Source: Herbaspirillum sp. RTI4
GTDB taxonomy: Bacteria > Pseudomonadota > Gammaproteobacteria > Burkholderiales > Burkholderiaceae_D
Direction: 5' to 3'
Length of the DNA: 64,000 nucleotides
NCBI RefSeq assembly: GCF_034313965.1
Contig: NZ_JAVIWQ010000002.1
Location: forward strand, 1,302,001-1,366,000
Shown: positions 36,209 through 44,310 of the stretch, in pieces
Layout: the number at the start of each line of letters is the position of its first letter
Position numbering within the stretch: position 1 is the first letter of the stretch
Program-made: the position numbers and the translations under genes
Notes under the pieces: generated by a model
What the model saw: the letters and a program-made list of their open reading frames with translations, nothing else
The model's database searches: none
What the model was told of the DNA's origin: nothing

Positions 36209-36535
36209 ATGAACAAGACAATCACTACCGATTTGAGCGCCGTTCGCGGCGATGTGAAAAACCTGATCGACGATGCACGCAAGTTGTTTCAGGATGCGGC
36301 GGAATCGACCGGGAAGACTGCCGACGATCTACGCGCCAAAGGGCAAAAATTACTGGAAGACGCGATTAATAGCGCCTACGGAATACAAGCAACGACACTT
36401 GAGCGCAGCCGTGAAATAGCCACCGCGACCGATGGCTATGTGCATGAAAATCCTTGGCGCGCAATTGCTGTGTCAGCCGGCTTCGGCGTTCTTGTCGGAC
36501 TCGCACTATCACGCACCTGCAGCCGTTCTTCCTAA
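36209..36535 (+). CDS. DUF883 family protein (ElaB/YqjD-like)
   Basis: The 108-residue protein has a long amphipathic helix (about 10-75) and a C-terminal membrane segment (about 83-101, AIAVSAGFGVLVGLALS) preceded by the hallmark ENPWRA. E. coli relatives YqjD and ElaB are inner-membrane, ribosome-associated, stationary-phase proteins. ATG at 36209 follows AAAGGAAACACA; the earlier in-frame ATG lacks a ribosome site. Confidence 0.88.
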   Translation: MNKTITTDLSAVRGDVKNLIDDARKLFQDAAESTGKTADDLRAKGQKLLEDAINSAYGIQATTLERSREIATATDGYVHENPWRAIAVSAGFGVLVGLALSRTCSRSS

Positions 36536-36592
36536 TTCAAAGTTCGTTGTAACGCTCCCGCTAGTCTTATCCACAATATGAGGAATAACATC

Positions 36593-36904
36593 ATGACAAT
36601 ATCCAAACGCGTCGCCATATTTTTCTTTTCTCTCTGCATGCTCTCACTGGTCGGTTGTGCATCCACGTCAAGCCACGAAGGAACGGGTGAGTATGTTGAT
36701 GATGCCGTCATTACCACCAAGGTGAAGACCGCGATCCTCAACGAGCCTAATCTCAAATCGATGGAAGTCAATGTTGAGACTTACAAAGGCGTTGTTCAGC
36801 TGAGCGGCTTCGTATCCTCATCGTCAGCTGCCAGCCGTGCATCGGAAGTGGCCGCAACGGTTAAGGGTGTCAAGTCGGTCAAGAATGATTTGCGGATGAA
36901 ATAA
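36593..36904 (+). CDS. BON-domain lipoprotein (OsmY-like)
   Basis: The ~103-residue protein has a lipoprotein signal ending LSLVGC and one BON domain (about 38-103: DDAVITTKVKTAILNEP ... VQLSGFVSS ... VKGVKSVKNDL). BON domains bind phospholipid membranes; OsmY-type proteins respond to envelope or osmotic stress. GAGG sits 9 nt before ATG 36593; an ATG five codons earlier is possible. It follows the DUF883 gene by 57 bp and probably shares its transcript. Confidence 0.87.
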   Translation: MTISKRVAIFFFSLCMLSLVGCASTSSHEGTGEYVDDAVITTKVKTAILNEPNLKSMEVNVETYKGVVQLSGFVSSSSAASRASEVAATVKGVKSVKNDLRMK

Positions 36905-36916
36905 GGTTCTCATTTC

Positions 36917-36949
36917 AAACCGGATTTTCCCTCAGGGAGAATCCGGTTT
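36917..36949 (+). terminator. hairpin terminator after the BON gene
   Basis: AAACCGGATT and AATCCGGTTT form a perfect 10-bp stem, with an inner TCCCT / AGGGA pairing. Only TTT follows, so termination may be incomplete. Confidence 0.65.
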
Positions 36950-37065
36950 CGATGATGGAATGACTTTCTCGCAGGTCAATGCCGGTAAGCGGTGTTGCTG
37001 CCACTTTTCCGGCATAAGGTATATTGATTCAGTCAGATCGTGCTGAGCGTATAGAACAACACAAT

Positions 37066-37145
37066 AGGACTTACACAAAAGGCCGCTGGCGCGTTCGCAC
37101 TGTCTACGGCACTGCGCCTAGCCAGCAATCTTTTGCGTAAGTCCT
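37066..37145. repeat. 80-bp imperfect palindrome including copy B of the dispersed repeat
   Basis: The outer arms AGGACTTACACAAAAG (37066-37081) and CTTTTGCGTAAGTCCT (37130-37145) are complementary apart from one position, with further pairing inside (GCTGGCGC against GCGCCTAGCCAGC). Bases 37094-37145 align to 788-839. It looks like a small extragenic palindromic element (REP or MITE-like). Confidence 0.6.
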
Positions 37146-37227
37146 GCAGAAAATGTATGGGCATATCAAAGCCTCATCGCTAATTAGAAGCGTCGCCTCA
37201 CAGGCGGCCTTTCGCACATTGAATGTT

Positions 37228-37857
37228 ATGACGAAAATACTCGTAGTTGACGACCATGCAGTCGTAAGAGCCGGTGTCGCGCACTTCATTGCCGATATTC
37301 CCAATATGGAAATCGGCGGAGAGGCGAGTACGGCGGAAGATGCAATACGGCTGGTGCGCAATGACACCTGGGATATCGTGCTGCTCGACATTGCCATGCC
37401 GGACAAAAGCGGTGTTGAAGTATTGAAGCAGATCAAACGTGAAAAGCCGGAGCTTCCTGTGCTGATGTTGAGCATGCATCCTGAAAGTCGGTATGCGGTA
37501 CAGGTTTTACGCAGTGGCGCCAGTGGTTATCTGCAAAAAGAAGCATTGGCGACCGAACTGGTCGCGGCTATAAATACCGTCATGCGCGGCCACAAGTACA
37601 TTAGCTACGGTGTCGCCGAACTGCTGACAGCCGACCCGACCGACACGGATAAGCCACTGCATGAAACCTTGTCGCAGCGAGAATACGAAATTTTTTACAA
37701 GCTCGGTAAAGGCGAAGGTGTCACTAAAATCGCCGATGAATTGTGCCTGAGCGTTAAAACCGTCAGCACTTACCGCACGCGTGTTTTGCACAAGATGAGC
37801 ATGACCAATAATGCCGACATTATTTACTATGCCATCAAAAATAATTTAATCGATTGA
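37228..37857 (+). CDS. NarL/FixJ-family response regulator
   Basis: The 209-residue protein has a receiver domain (about 2-118; phosphoacceptor D54 in IVLLDIAMP, acidic pair DD near 8-9, lysine in GYLQKEA) and a LuxR-type helix-turn-helix (about 145-205: LSQREYEIFYKLGKGEGVTK ... LSVKTVSTYRTRVLHKM). ATG at 37228 is preferred to an earlier start that adds 25 untypical residues. It precedes a second receiver protein and a histidine kinase on the same strand, so it is probably the output protein of that kinase. Confidence 0.9.
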   Translation: MTKILVVDDHAVVRAGVAHFIADIPNMEIGGEASTAEDAIRLVRNDTWDIVLLDIAMPDKSGVEVLKQIKREKPELPVLMLSMHPESRYAVQVLRSGASGYLQKEALATELVAAINTVMRGHKYISYGVAELLTADPTDTDKPLHETLSQREYEIFYKLGKGEGVTKIADELCLSVKTVSTYRTRVLHKMSMTNNADIIYYAIKNNLID

Positions 37858-37917
37858 TGCCGCTTCAGTGCCGATTGGGAATATTTATATCGATTCCGCA
37901 AATTTCTCCGGAGCGTG

Positions 37918-38442
37918 ATGAGCGACCGGGAAAAGTTAACAACAGGTAAAGTCATGCCAGATTTATTAACCCAAACGCATGAAAATGACCGGACAACGGT
38001 CAGCTACCCCACGCGGATTTTTCTTGTAGAAGATTCGCCGGATGTGCGGGATTTGATCGTCGAAAATCTGGCAGAAATTCCTGGTGTGGAACTGGTTGGT
38101 TTTTCAGAAACAGAAGCCGATGCCGTGCAGCAGCTACAACATGCCCCATGCGATGTCGTGATTCTCGATATTCAGCTAAAAGAAGGCAATGGGATGCGCG
38201 TGCTGCAAACCTTATCCCGACTGGAACCATCGAGGTTGCAGGAGCCGATAAAAATCATTTTTAGCAATCACGTCAGCAGCACTTACCGTCAGGTCGGAAT
38301 GAAATATGGCGTTGAATTTTTTTTCGATAAGTCATCTGAAGCAAAGCAATTGCGTACTCTGATCGAACAAATCTGCCGACATGAATACCCGCTCGGCCAA
38401 GAAAAACCCTCCGATACCTCCTCCGCTTCCTGTGCCCAGTAA
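37918..38442 (+). CDS. single-domain response regulator (receiver only)
   Basis: The ~174-residue protein has one receiver domain (about 33-155) with phosphoacceptor D84 in CDVVILDIQLKEG and the acidic patch VEDSPD. After it comes only a ~20-residue Ser/Lys/Pro-rich tail and no DNA-binding domain. It may be a phosphate sink or shuttle between the kinase and the NarL-type regulator. CCGGAG lies just before ATG 37918; a GTG one codon earlier is also possible. The next gene starts 21 bp downstream. Confidence 0.85.
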   Translation: MSDREKLTTGKVMPDLLTQTHENDRTTVSYPTRIFLVEDSPDVRDLIVENLAEIPGVELVGFSETEADAVQQLQHAPCDVVILDIQLKEGNGMRVLQTLSRLEPSRLQEPIKIIFSNHVSSTYRQVGMKYGVEFFFDKSSEAKQLRTLIEQICRHEYPLGQEKPSDTSSASCAQ

Positions 38443-38463
38443 ACAGCGATACATCAGCCCGAC

Positions 38464-40494
38464 ATGCCTCCAACAAAGGGCAAGACAGACTTCGGACAAC
38501 AAGTAGCACGCCTGAAAAATACAATGTCTGACACTATAAAAAAATCTCCGGCGCAGGCCACACCAGCACAAACTACGCACACCCGCATGTTGTTGTTGAC
38601 AAAGGTGCTGGCGTTTCTCATCGCAGTGATGGCGATGACCGTTTTTTCTACCTACTATATAACGCCGGTCTATTCGTGGATGACACCCTGGCTGATGCCA
38701 TTGCACCGGGTAACTGCATTCGGATTTTTTCTCACGGCCGTCTGTCTTTTTTTACAAACCAGTCATGTATTTTTACTGCGCTGGATCAAAAATCTCCTGT
38801 CTCTGCTCATCGCTGGGACAGCGTTGACGTCACTGATTCTGGTGTTGGTGCAAAGTCTGTCAGCGATTCGTTTCGATCCCCTCCTGCTCATCCATCCGCA
38901 CTCTGCGATCAGTTTTATTATTGTGTCAGTCGCGCTGCTCGGGTCCGATTACGAAACCGAACAGAAGCGCCACCCGGCCGAATATCTGGCCTGCGTGCTG
39001 CTCGCCATCAACGCAATCCCATTGATGGGCTATTTTTACGACGTTGCCTTTTTTATTCAAATGGCCTATGCCACGCCGGTTCCTGTCCTCGGTTCCTTGC
39101 TGTTTATGCTGGTGGCGATCACCATACTGATGTCGCGCTCCTCGCACAGCATGATGGGAATCATCAGTCAGGAAGCGCCTGGCGGACAAATGTTGCGTCG
39201 CTCGCTACCGCAGATTATTGTCTTGTTGGTCATGCTGAGTTTGCTGGTCGATTACGGCGAACGCACGGGCGTTTATGGACATGCCTTGGTGGCGCCTGTT
39301 CTGACGCTGCTCAATTGCATTCTGGTACTGATCGTATTCTGGCGCGTCGCCGGCAAGCTTAACGATGAATATGGTGCGCGCATGACGAACGCGGCCAAAC
39401 TGACTGAAACCACCGCACTACTCGTCACGGTCAGTGACAATACCGACGACCTCATCTTCGTGAAAAATCGCCAGGGACAGATGATTTTCGCGAACCCCGC
39501 GACATTGCAATTCATAGGAAAATCGCGGGAAGATGCGATGAACCGCACCAACCTCGAACTGTATTCGGAACCGGAAGAAGCTACCGCAATGGATAGGGAA
39601 GAGGCGCGCATCATGGCCGCCGGGATGCCGGCCATTACAGAGCAGACGCTGCATGTGCCGCGAGGCGTATTTACCCATCAAACGACGATTGCCCCCTGGT
39701 TCGACAAAGATGCCAATGTCATGGGCGTGGTCGGCATTAGCACCGACATCACCCGTCGCAAGAAGGAAGAAAATTCATTGCGGGAGCGCGAATTGGCGCT
39801 AGAAAAAACGGTGATCGAACGCACCGCATTATTGCGTGAACTGACAAATCATTTGGAAATCGTGCGGGAAGAAGAAAAGCACGCGATTGCCCGAGAACTG
39901 CACGACAACATGGGGGCCGCATTAACTGCCCTGAGCATGCACCTCGATACGGTCTACAAGATTTTTCCTGAGGACGAAAAGTGGGGCGAGCGCAAGAGTC
40001 GCATGCAATCGGTATTGACTTCACTGGTCAGTACCACGCGCCGCATCCAGACCGAGTTGCGTCCCAATATGCTGGACCTGTTCGGATTAAAGGCGGCGAT
40101 TACCGAGCAGCTCGATGAACTGGCGCAGCGTTCCGGGCTGACTTGCACCACCAGTCTGCCCGACGAAGAGGTGGAAATAGGGCCTCAGATGGAAATTGCC
40201 TTATATCGCATGTTGCAGGAAATTTTGAATAATATTGTGAAGCACGCTCAGGCGACGACAGTTCGGGTCATTCTGGATGTGGATGAAGATCGCGTTGCCC
40301 TAACGGTGAAAGACAATGGCGTCGGTATGACAGCGGCGCGCAAGGACAACACCAAGTCTTACGGATTGCGTGGTTTGCGTGAACGCGCTGTGTATTTTGG
40401 TGGAACGATTGATATCGTTTCTTCGGCCGAAAAAGGGACGGTGATTGCCATCGCCTTACCGATCATGGCGGATTCTCAGACGCGGCCCGCCTGA
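38464..40494 (+). CDS. membrane sensor histidine kinase (PAS, HisKA_3 type)
   Basis: The ~676-residue protein has six or seven N-terminal membrane helices (about 45-300), a PAS domain (about 310-420: VSDNTDDLIFVKNRQGQMIF), a short coiled coil, the HisKA_3 dimerisation domain with phospho-H480 in ARELHDNMGAALTAL, and a HATPase_c domain (NNIVKHAQATTVRV, KDNGVGM, GLRGLRERA). This is the NarX/DegS-like class that pairs with NarL-type regulators, as found upstream. The signal is unknown. The start may instead be ATG 38524, which drops a 20-residue polar lead. Confidence 0.9.
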   Translation: MPPTKGKTDFGQQVARLKNTMSDTIKKSPAQATPAQTTHTRMLLLTKVLAFLIAVMAMTVFSTYYITPVYSWMTPWLMPLHRVTAFGFFLTAVCLFLQTSHVFLLRWIKNLLSLLIAGTALTSLILVLVQSLSAIRFDPLLLIHPHSAISFIIVSVALLGSDYETEQKRHPAEYLACVLLAINAIPLMGYFYDVAFFIQMAYATPVPVLGSLLFMLVAITILMSRSSHSMMGIISQEAPGGQMLRRSLPQIIVLLVMLSLLVDYGERTGVYGHALVAPVLTLLNCILVLIVFWRVAGKLNDEYGARMTNAAKLTETTALLVTVSDNTDDLIFVKNRQGQMIFANPATLQFIGKSREDAMNRTNLELYSEPEEATAMDREEARIMAAGMPAITEQTLHVPRGVFTHQTTIAPWFDKDANVMGVVGISTDITRRKKEENSLRERELALEKTVIERTALLRELTNHLEIVREEEKHAIARELHDNMGAALTALSMHLDTVYKIFPEDEKWGERKSRMQSVLTSLVSTTRRIQTELRPNMLDLFGLKAAITEQLDELAQRSGLTCTTSLPDEEVEIGPQMEIALYRMLQEILNNIVKHAQATTVRVILDVDEDRVALTVKDNGVGMTAARKDNTKSYGLRGLRERAVYFGGTIDIVSSAEKGTVIAIALPIMADSQTRPA

Positions 40495-40784
40495 TGATGT
40501 GATGCGCTATTCCGGTATTTTTCTTTTTACTTTTGATTTCGTAATGAGAGTTTCCATGCTGATCTGCCTCGCGTCCTACGCAGCAATCGGCGTATCTCCT
40601 ATATCGCCAGTTTGTTCCTTCTCGCATACTTGCGCCATACGCAGCGAGCAGCAATGTCAACACAATGATGCCCATCGTATGTCAATAAAGTAATTGATCT
40701 GCAAATGGGCGCGCAAGCACCAAATACAGCAAAAAAAATGGCTTCGTAATGATCAACAGGTAATATTTTTTAGGGAAAAATAAA

Positions 40785-41015
40785 ATGAAAAACATGACTA
40801 GATATGCGGTTATTTTAGCGAGCGTATGTGCGTTAACAACATTAAGCGCCTGTGCCGACATGAATTCGCGAGACAGGAATACGGCGGTCGGTGCGGGTAT
40901 CGGTGCGGTAGGTGGCGCAGTACTAACCGGCGGTAGCGCAATCGGAACGGTAGGCGGTGCGGCAGTCGGCGGAGTGATTGGTAATCAGACTGGCGGACGT
41001 GGTCGTGATCGCTGA
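40785..41015 (+). CDS. small glycine-zipper lipoprotein (OsmB-like)
   Basis: The 76-residue protein has a lipoprotein signal peptide with lipobox LSAC (cysteine near 23) followed by a glycine-zipper region (about 35-70, GAGIGAVGGAVLTGGSAIG) and a basic Arg/Gly end. Relatives such as OsmB are outer-membrane-attached osmotic-stress proteins. It is stand-alone, ~290 bp after the kinase gene, with its own terminator. Confidence 0.85.
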   Translation: MKNMTRYAVILASVCALTTLSACADMNSRDRNTAVGAGIGAVGGAVLTGGSAIGTVGGAAVGGVIGNQTGGRGRDR

Positions 41016-41041
41016 TTAACGGACGCGCTTGTTGTCCCAAT

Positions 41042-41075
41042 AAAAAAGCCAGGCGCTCCGCGTCTGGCTTTTTTA
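41042..41075. terminator. bidirectional terminator after the glycine-zipper gene
   Basis: AAAAAAGCCAGGCGC and GCGTCTGGCTTTTTT pair with one G-T around a short loop. Flanking A and T runs make it work in both directions between convergent genes. Confidence 0.9.
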
Positions 41076-41161
41076 ATTGTGCGAACTGTACCGCCGATAG
41101 TGCAAGAGATCACTGTTGATAGAAAGGGGAGGCGCACCGTCGGTACGCCAACCCCAGCCCG

Positions 41162-41464
41162 TCAGTTTTTCATCGTATGTTTTGCGCTCTTTACATCTTC
41201 ATCAAGTTGTTGCTTTGCTTCGCGCTTACAGCGGAGTAGCTCTTTGCCTTTATTGTTCATCTTGCAGTCGCCAAGCGCCTGCCGATAGGCGGCATTGGCT
41301 TCCTTGGTCAGGATTTGGACTTTTTCTTGCGGCGTAAATGTTTCCTGATGCCAACGCGCAGGATCTTTTTTCGAGACATCCTCTTCCGCATGAGCGTTGA
41401 GTGCCATGGCTCCGATAAAGGCGATCACTGCCTGCATCCCTAAGCGATTGAGTTTTTTGTGCAT
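41162..41464 (-). CDS. hypothetical exported protein
   Basis: The ~100-residue protein has a signal peptide ending ALNAHA, then a hydrophilic, Lys/Glu-rich helical region with two cysteines (LGDCKMNN and LLRCKREAK). I do not recognise a family. ATG at 41464 is chosen because GGAG lies 6 nt upstream; another ATG two codons earlier overlaps that site. It converges with the glycine-zipper lipoprotein. Likely periplasmic. Confidence 0.6.
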   Translation of the reverse strand: MHKKLNRLGMQAVIAFIGAMALNAHAEEDVSKKDPARWHQETFTPQEKVQILTKEANAAYRQALGDCKMNNKGKELLRCKREAKQQLDEDVKSAKHTMKN

Positions 41465-41923
41465 ATCCATCTCCGTGAAAATATAAATTCAGCGCAGAAT
41501 GCGCCGGCCGATGCTTATTGAACGATACACGCAACAAGTAGGGCTGTGTGTAGGTATCTGTAAGCAGGCATTGCTGTGGGTTAATGACCCTCTGAGTGCG
41601 CACTGTAAAGTACTGATCAGTGGTTCCTTAGTAGCGCGGACGACGCTCAACCCGAAGCTCCACCTGACCGAAGCTCCACCTGACGAGGTCGAGTGATTCT
41701 CGGGTTGTGAATCGTCGCGCCGTTACAGCAGAGTTTTCCTTAATAAAAAAGTTGCCGGTGTCATTATCTTTTCCATCTTAAATCGGTCAGGAACTTGTCT
41801 GCGGCAGACTTCGGAAAGACAGTCGGAAAATCGCCTGTCAGCGCTTGGCGGGTGGTTTAATTCTTGCGTGCAGTCATAGTGCGTAATAATAGAGGCCAAA
41901 TCTTTGATGTCAGGGTAGAAACA
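41465..41923. other. 459-bp gap between the hypothetical gene and nasT
   Basis: Apart from a perfect 16-bp tandem duplication (41652-41683), I see nothing that reads as a gene. A GTG at 41864 in the nasT frame could extend nasT by 20 residues, but those residues are untypical. Confidence 0.4.
41652..41683 (+). repeat. perfect 16-bp tandem duplication
   Basis: ccgaagctccacctga occurs twice in direct succession (41652-41667, 41668-41683) without mismatch, which suggests a recent slippage event. Confidence 0.85.
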
Positions 41924-42544
41924 ATGGGTAGTTTGCGCATCGTCGTCGTCAATTCCATCATCGAGGCCGATCAGGAAGATGATGAGCAATTGAGCGCCCA
42001 GGCGGTAAGGGGACGGGCGTTGCGCATTGGTCTACTCGAAGCAGGCTACGATATTGTGGCCTCCCTTCCCGCAGACATTTTTTTGCCCGAGCGCATCGCA
42101 CAGTTGCAGCCCGACATGATCATCGTCGATGCCGAATCGGATGCCCGTGATGTGCTGGAACATATCGTTATTGCCACGCGCGACGAGCGCCGCCCCATCG
42201 TTTTGTTCACCGAAGATGAAAAACGCTCCAGCATGGAAGCCGCGATGGCGGCTGGAGTATCGGCCTATATCGTTGCCGGATTACAAACTGCCCGCGTCAA
42301 GCCGGTGCTGGAGGTGGCGATGGCACGGTTCAATCAGGAGCAAAAGCTGCTGACGGAGTTATCCGACACGCGGCTCAAGCTGGCCGACCGGAAAATTATC
42401 GACCGCGCCAAAGGCCTGCTGATGGCGCGACAGAATCTGAGCGAAGAGCAGGCCTATCAAAAACTGCGTCAACTGGCGATGAATAAAAACATCAAACTGG
42501 CCGATGTCGCCCAGCGCATCGTCGATGTGGAAGATTTGCTCTGA
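41924..42544 (+). CDS. nasT: NasT-type ANTAR response regulator (RNA-binding antiterminator)
   Basis: The 206-residue protein has a receiver-like N-terminal domain (about 3-125, with IIVDAESDARDVLEHI) and a C-terminal ANTAR domain (about 138-200: ADRKIIDRAKGLLMARQNLS, EEQAYQKLRQLAMNKNIKLA). ANTAR domains bind tandem RNA hairpins with A1/G4 hexaloops and prevent termination. The nitrate transporter genes start 450 bp downstream behind exactly such hairpins. NasT normally works with the nitrate sensor NasS; none is adjacent. Confidence 0.9.
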   Translation: MGSLRIVVVNSIIEADQEDDEQLSAQAVRGRALRIGLLEAGYDIVASLPADIFLPERIAQLQPDMIIVDAESDARDVLEHIVIATRDERRPIVLFTEDEKRSSMEAAMAAGVSAYIVAGLQTARVKPVLEVAMARFNQEQKLLTELSDTRLKLADRKIIDRAKGLLMARQNLSEEQAYQKLRQLAMNKNIKLADVAQRIVDVEDLL

Positions 42545-42663
42545 CGGGCAGGGGCATGCCAATACCGCTCTGAACGGTGCAATCATAAGGACGCGTCAGT
42601 TCGATAGCGGCTGCTACCCGTAACATCCCCACCATCGCAGCTTATATTGGTGCATGGCACGAT

Positions 42664-42685
42664 GAGAGTGCATTTTTTGCATTCT
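42664..42685. promoter_or_regulatory. inverted repeat in the nasT-nrtA gap
   Basis: GAGAGTGCA and TGCATTCTC are complementary with one mismatch, separated by a short T run. It could be an operator upstream of the nrtA transcript. No protein can be named. Confidence 0.3.
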
Positions 42686-42892
42686 CCCGGACCATAAGCT
42701 GCATTGCTTGTGTGGCGACGACTCCCGCTTCTTAGTTCTTTTTCTGTCCTTTTTTCACGGCATTACTCCTCTGGCGTCCTGCCGGCCCCGGACTTGCCCG
42801 CAAGTTCACTCGCTTTCCGTATCTCCCACGCAAGGTCAGGCACGCTAATTGCTGAGTGTTCATCAGCGCGCAATGATTGCGCTCACTGGACA

Positions 42893-42970
42893 CGGCCAAC
42901 GGCGGTCGGGTCCGCTCAGACAACGGTGTCTTTTTCCCTGCTTCACTGCATGGAGGAGGCACTTTTTTTT
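42893..42970 (+). promoter_or_regulatory. ANTAR-responsive antitermination leader of nrtABC
   Basis: P1: CGGCC-AACGGC-GGTCG (42893-42908). P2: AGAC-AACGGT-GTCT (42918-42931). Both hexaloops have A at position 1 and G at 4, as known for NasR/NasT targets. The 3' half of P2 is also the start of the terminator 5' arm, so P2 and the terminator cannot coexist. nrtA begins 25 bp after the final T run. Confidence 0.75.
42926..42970 (+). terminator. regulated terminator upstream of nrtA
   Basis: GTGTCTTTTTC (42926-42936) pairs over 11 positions (four G-T) with GGAGGAGGCAC (42952-42962), leaving a 15-nt loop, followed by eight T's (42963-42970). It overlaps hairpin P2 at 42926-42931. Confidence 0.7.
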
Positions 42971-42994
42971 CGTCGATTGTCCAAGGAATCCGTG

Positions 42995-44305
42995 ATGAAC
43001 AGCAAAATCAAGCAGTCAATCAGCGACAGCGCCGCCGATCGTGCTGAATCGGGCGTTAGCCCTGTTGTGAACCCCATTAATGCCGGCCGGCGCAATCTCA
43101 TTCAAAGTGCTGGACTCGTAGCGGGAGCAAGTATGTTGGGAATCAACACATCAGGTGCCTGGGCTGCCGGCTCCGATAAGCCAGAAAAAGAAGAAGTACG
43201 CATCGGCTTTATTCCACTGACTGATTGCGCTTCCGTCGTCATGGCATCGGTGTTGGGCTTCGACAAAAAATACGGCATCAAAATCACGCTCAGCAAGGAA
43301 GCCTCCTGGGCCGGCGTGCGCGACAAGCTGGCCAATGGCGAACTGGATGCGGCGCATGTGCTGTGCGGATTGATCTACGGCGTGCAAATGGGCATAGGCG
43401 GTCAAAAGAAGGACATGGCGGTACTGATGGGCCTCAACAATAACGGCCAGGCCATCACGCTCTCGCGCGCGCTGGCGAGCAAGGGCGCAGTGGACGGCGC
43501 TTCGCTTTTCAAGCTGATGCAGCTTGAAAAGCGGGAATATACCTTTGCGCAGACATTCCCTACCGGCACCCATGCCATGTGGCTGTATTACTGGCTGGCG
43601 GCCAGCGGCATCAATCCGATGAAAGATGCCAAGGTGATCACCGTACCGCCGCCACAAATGGTGGCCAATATGCGGGTCGGCAATATGGACGGATTTTGCG
43701 TTGGCGAGCCCTGGGGGCATCGCGCCATTGTGGACGGCGTGGGCATTACCGCCATCACGACGCAAGACATCTGGAAAGATCATCCCGAAAAAGTACTCGG
43801 CACGACCGCCGATTTCGCCGCGAAAAATCCGAATACCTGCCGCGCGCTGATTGCCGCCGTGCTGGAGGCCAGCAAATGGATTGATGCCTCGCTGGCCAAC
43901 AAGAACAAGATGGCGGAAGTCATTGCCGGCAAGTCCTATGTCAACACCAGCAAGGACGTGATCGACCAGCGCATCATGGGGCGCTATCAGAACGGTCTCG
44001 GCAAAACCTGGGACGATCCGAATTACATGAAGTTTTACAACGAAGGCACGGTCAATTTCCCTTACCTCTCCGATGGCATGTGGTTCATGACGCAGCATCG
44101 CCGTTGGGGCTTGCTCAAGGATGATCCCGACTATCTGGCCGTCGCCAAAAAGGTCAATCAGATCGAGCTGTATAAAGAGGCCGCGACCATGACCAAGACT
44201 CCCGTCCCGAAAGATCCGCTGCGGACTTCCAAGCTGGTGGATGGCGTGGTGTGGGACGGCAAGAATCCGAAAGCGTACGCGGCATCGTTCAAGATCCACG
44301 CCTGA
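42995..44305 (+). CDS. nrtA: nitrate ABC transporter substrate-binding protein NrtA
   Basis: The 436-residue protein has a twin-arginine signal (R32-R33 in GRRNLIQSAGLVAGASMLG) and the NrtA/CmpA-type fold, with IGFIPLTDCASVVMASVLGF and VPPPQMVANMRVGNMDGFCV. It would bind nitrate (or nitrite) at the periplasmic face. ATG at 42995 is preceded by AAGGAA; the reading frame extends upstream but without plausible protein. The Tat signal separates it from the cytoplasmic sensor NasS. Transcription is probably gated by the ANTAR leader. Confidence 0.88.
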   Translation: MNSKIKQSISDSAADRAESGVSPVVNPINAGRRNLIQSAGLVAGASMLGINTSGAWAAGSDKPEKEEVRIGFIPLTDCASVVMASVLGFDKKYGIKITLSKEASWAGVRDKLANGELDAAHVLCGLIYGVQMGIGGQKKDMAVLMGLNNNGQAITLSRALASKGAVDGASLFKLMQLEKREYTFAQTFPTGTHAMWLYYWLAASGINPMKDAKVITVPPPQMVANMRVGNMDGFCVGEPWGHRAIVDGVGITAITTQDIWKDHPEKVLGTTADFAAKNPNTCRALIAAVLEASKWIDASLANKNKMAEVIAGKSYVNTSKDVIDQRIMGRYQNGLGKTWDDPNYMKFYNEGTVNFPYLSDGMWFMTQHRRWGLLKDDPDYLAVAKKVNQIELYKEAATMTKTPVPKDPLRTSKLVDGVVWDGKNPKAYAASFKIHA

Positions 44306-44310
44306 TGGCG

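Larger units (their letters stand above)
36905..37227. other. 323-bp gap before the response regulator
   Basis: It contains the strong hairpin at 36917-36949 right after the BON gene and the imperfect palindrome at 37066-37145. Otherwise no gene is visible. Confidence 0.5.

Noticed and set aside
38676..39362. 228-codon plus-strand frame inside the histidine kinase gene
   Set aside because: It is a different frame of the same strand, entirely within the kinase coding region. Its composition is that of a frame-shadow.
42655..42675. TGGCAC-containing sequence as a sigma-54 promoter for nrtA
   Set aside because: The GG and GC elements are 12 nt apart instead of the required 10.
42704..42994. 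upstream in-frame extension of nrtA
   Set aside because: It would run through the ANTAR hairpins and the terminator, and its translation is low-complexity without a signal peptide. ATG 42995 has a ribosome site and leads directly into the Tat signal.
43151..44299. 382-codon minus-strand open frame
   Set aside because: It is the antisense of nrtA and has no domain features or ribosome site.
42995..44305. NrtA-like protein as the nitrate sensor NasS
   Set aside because: It carries a twin-arginine export signal and is followed directly by permease and ATPase genes, so a transport role fits better.
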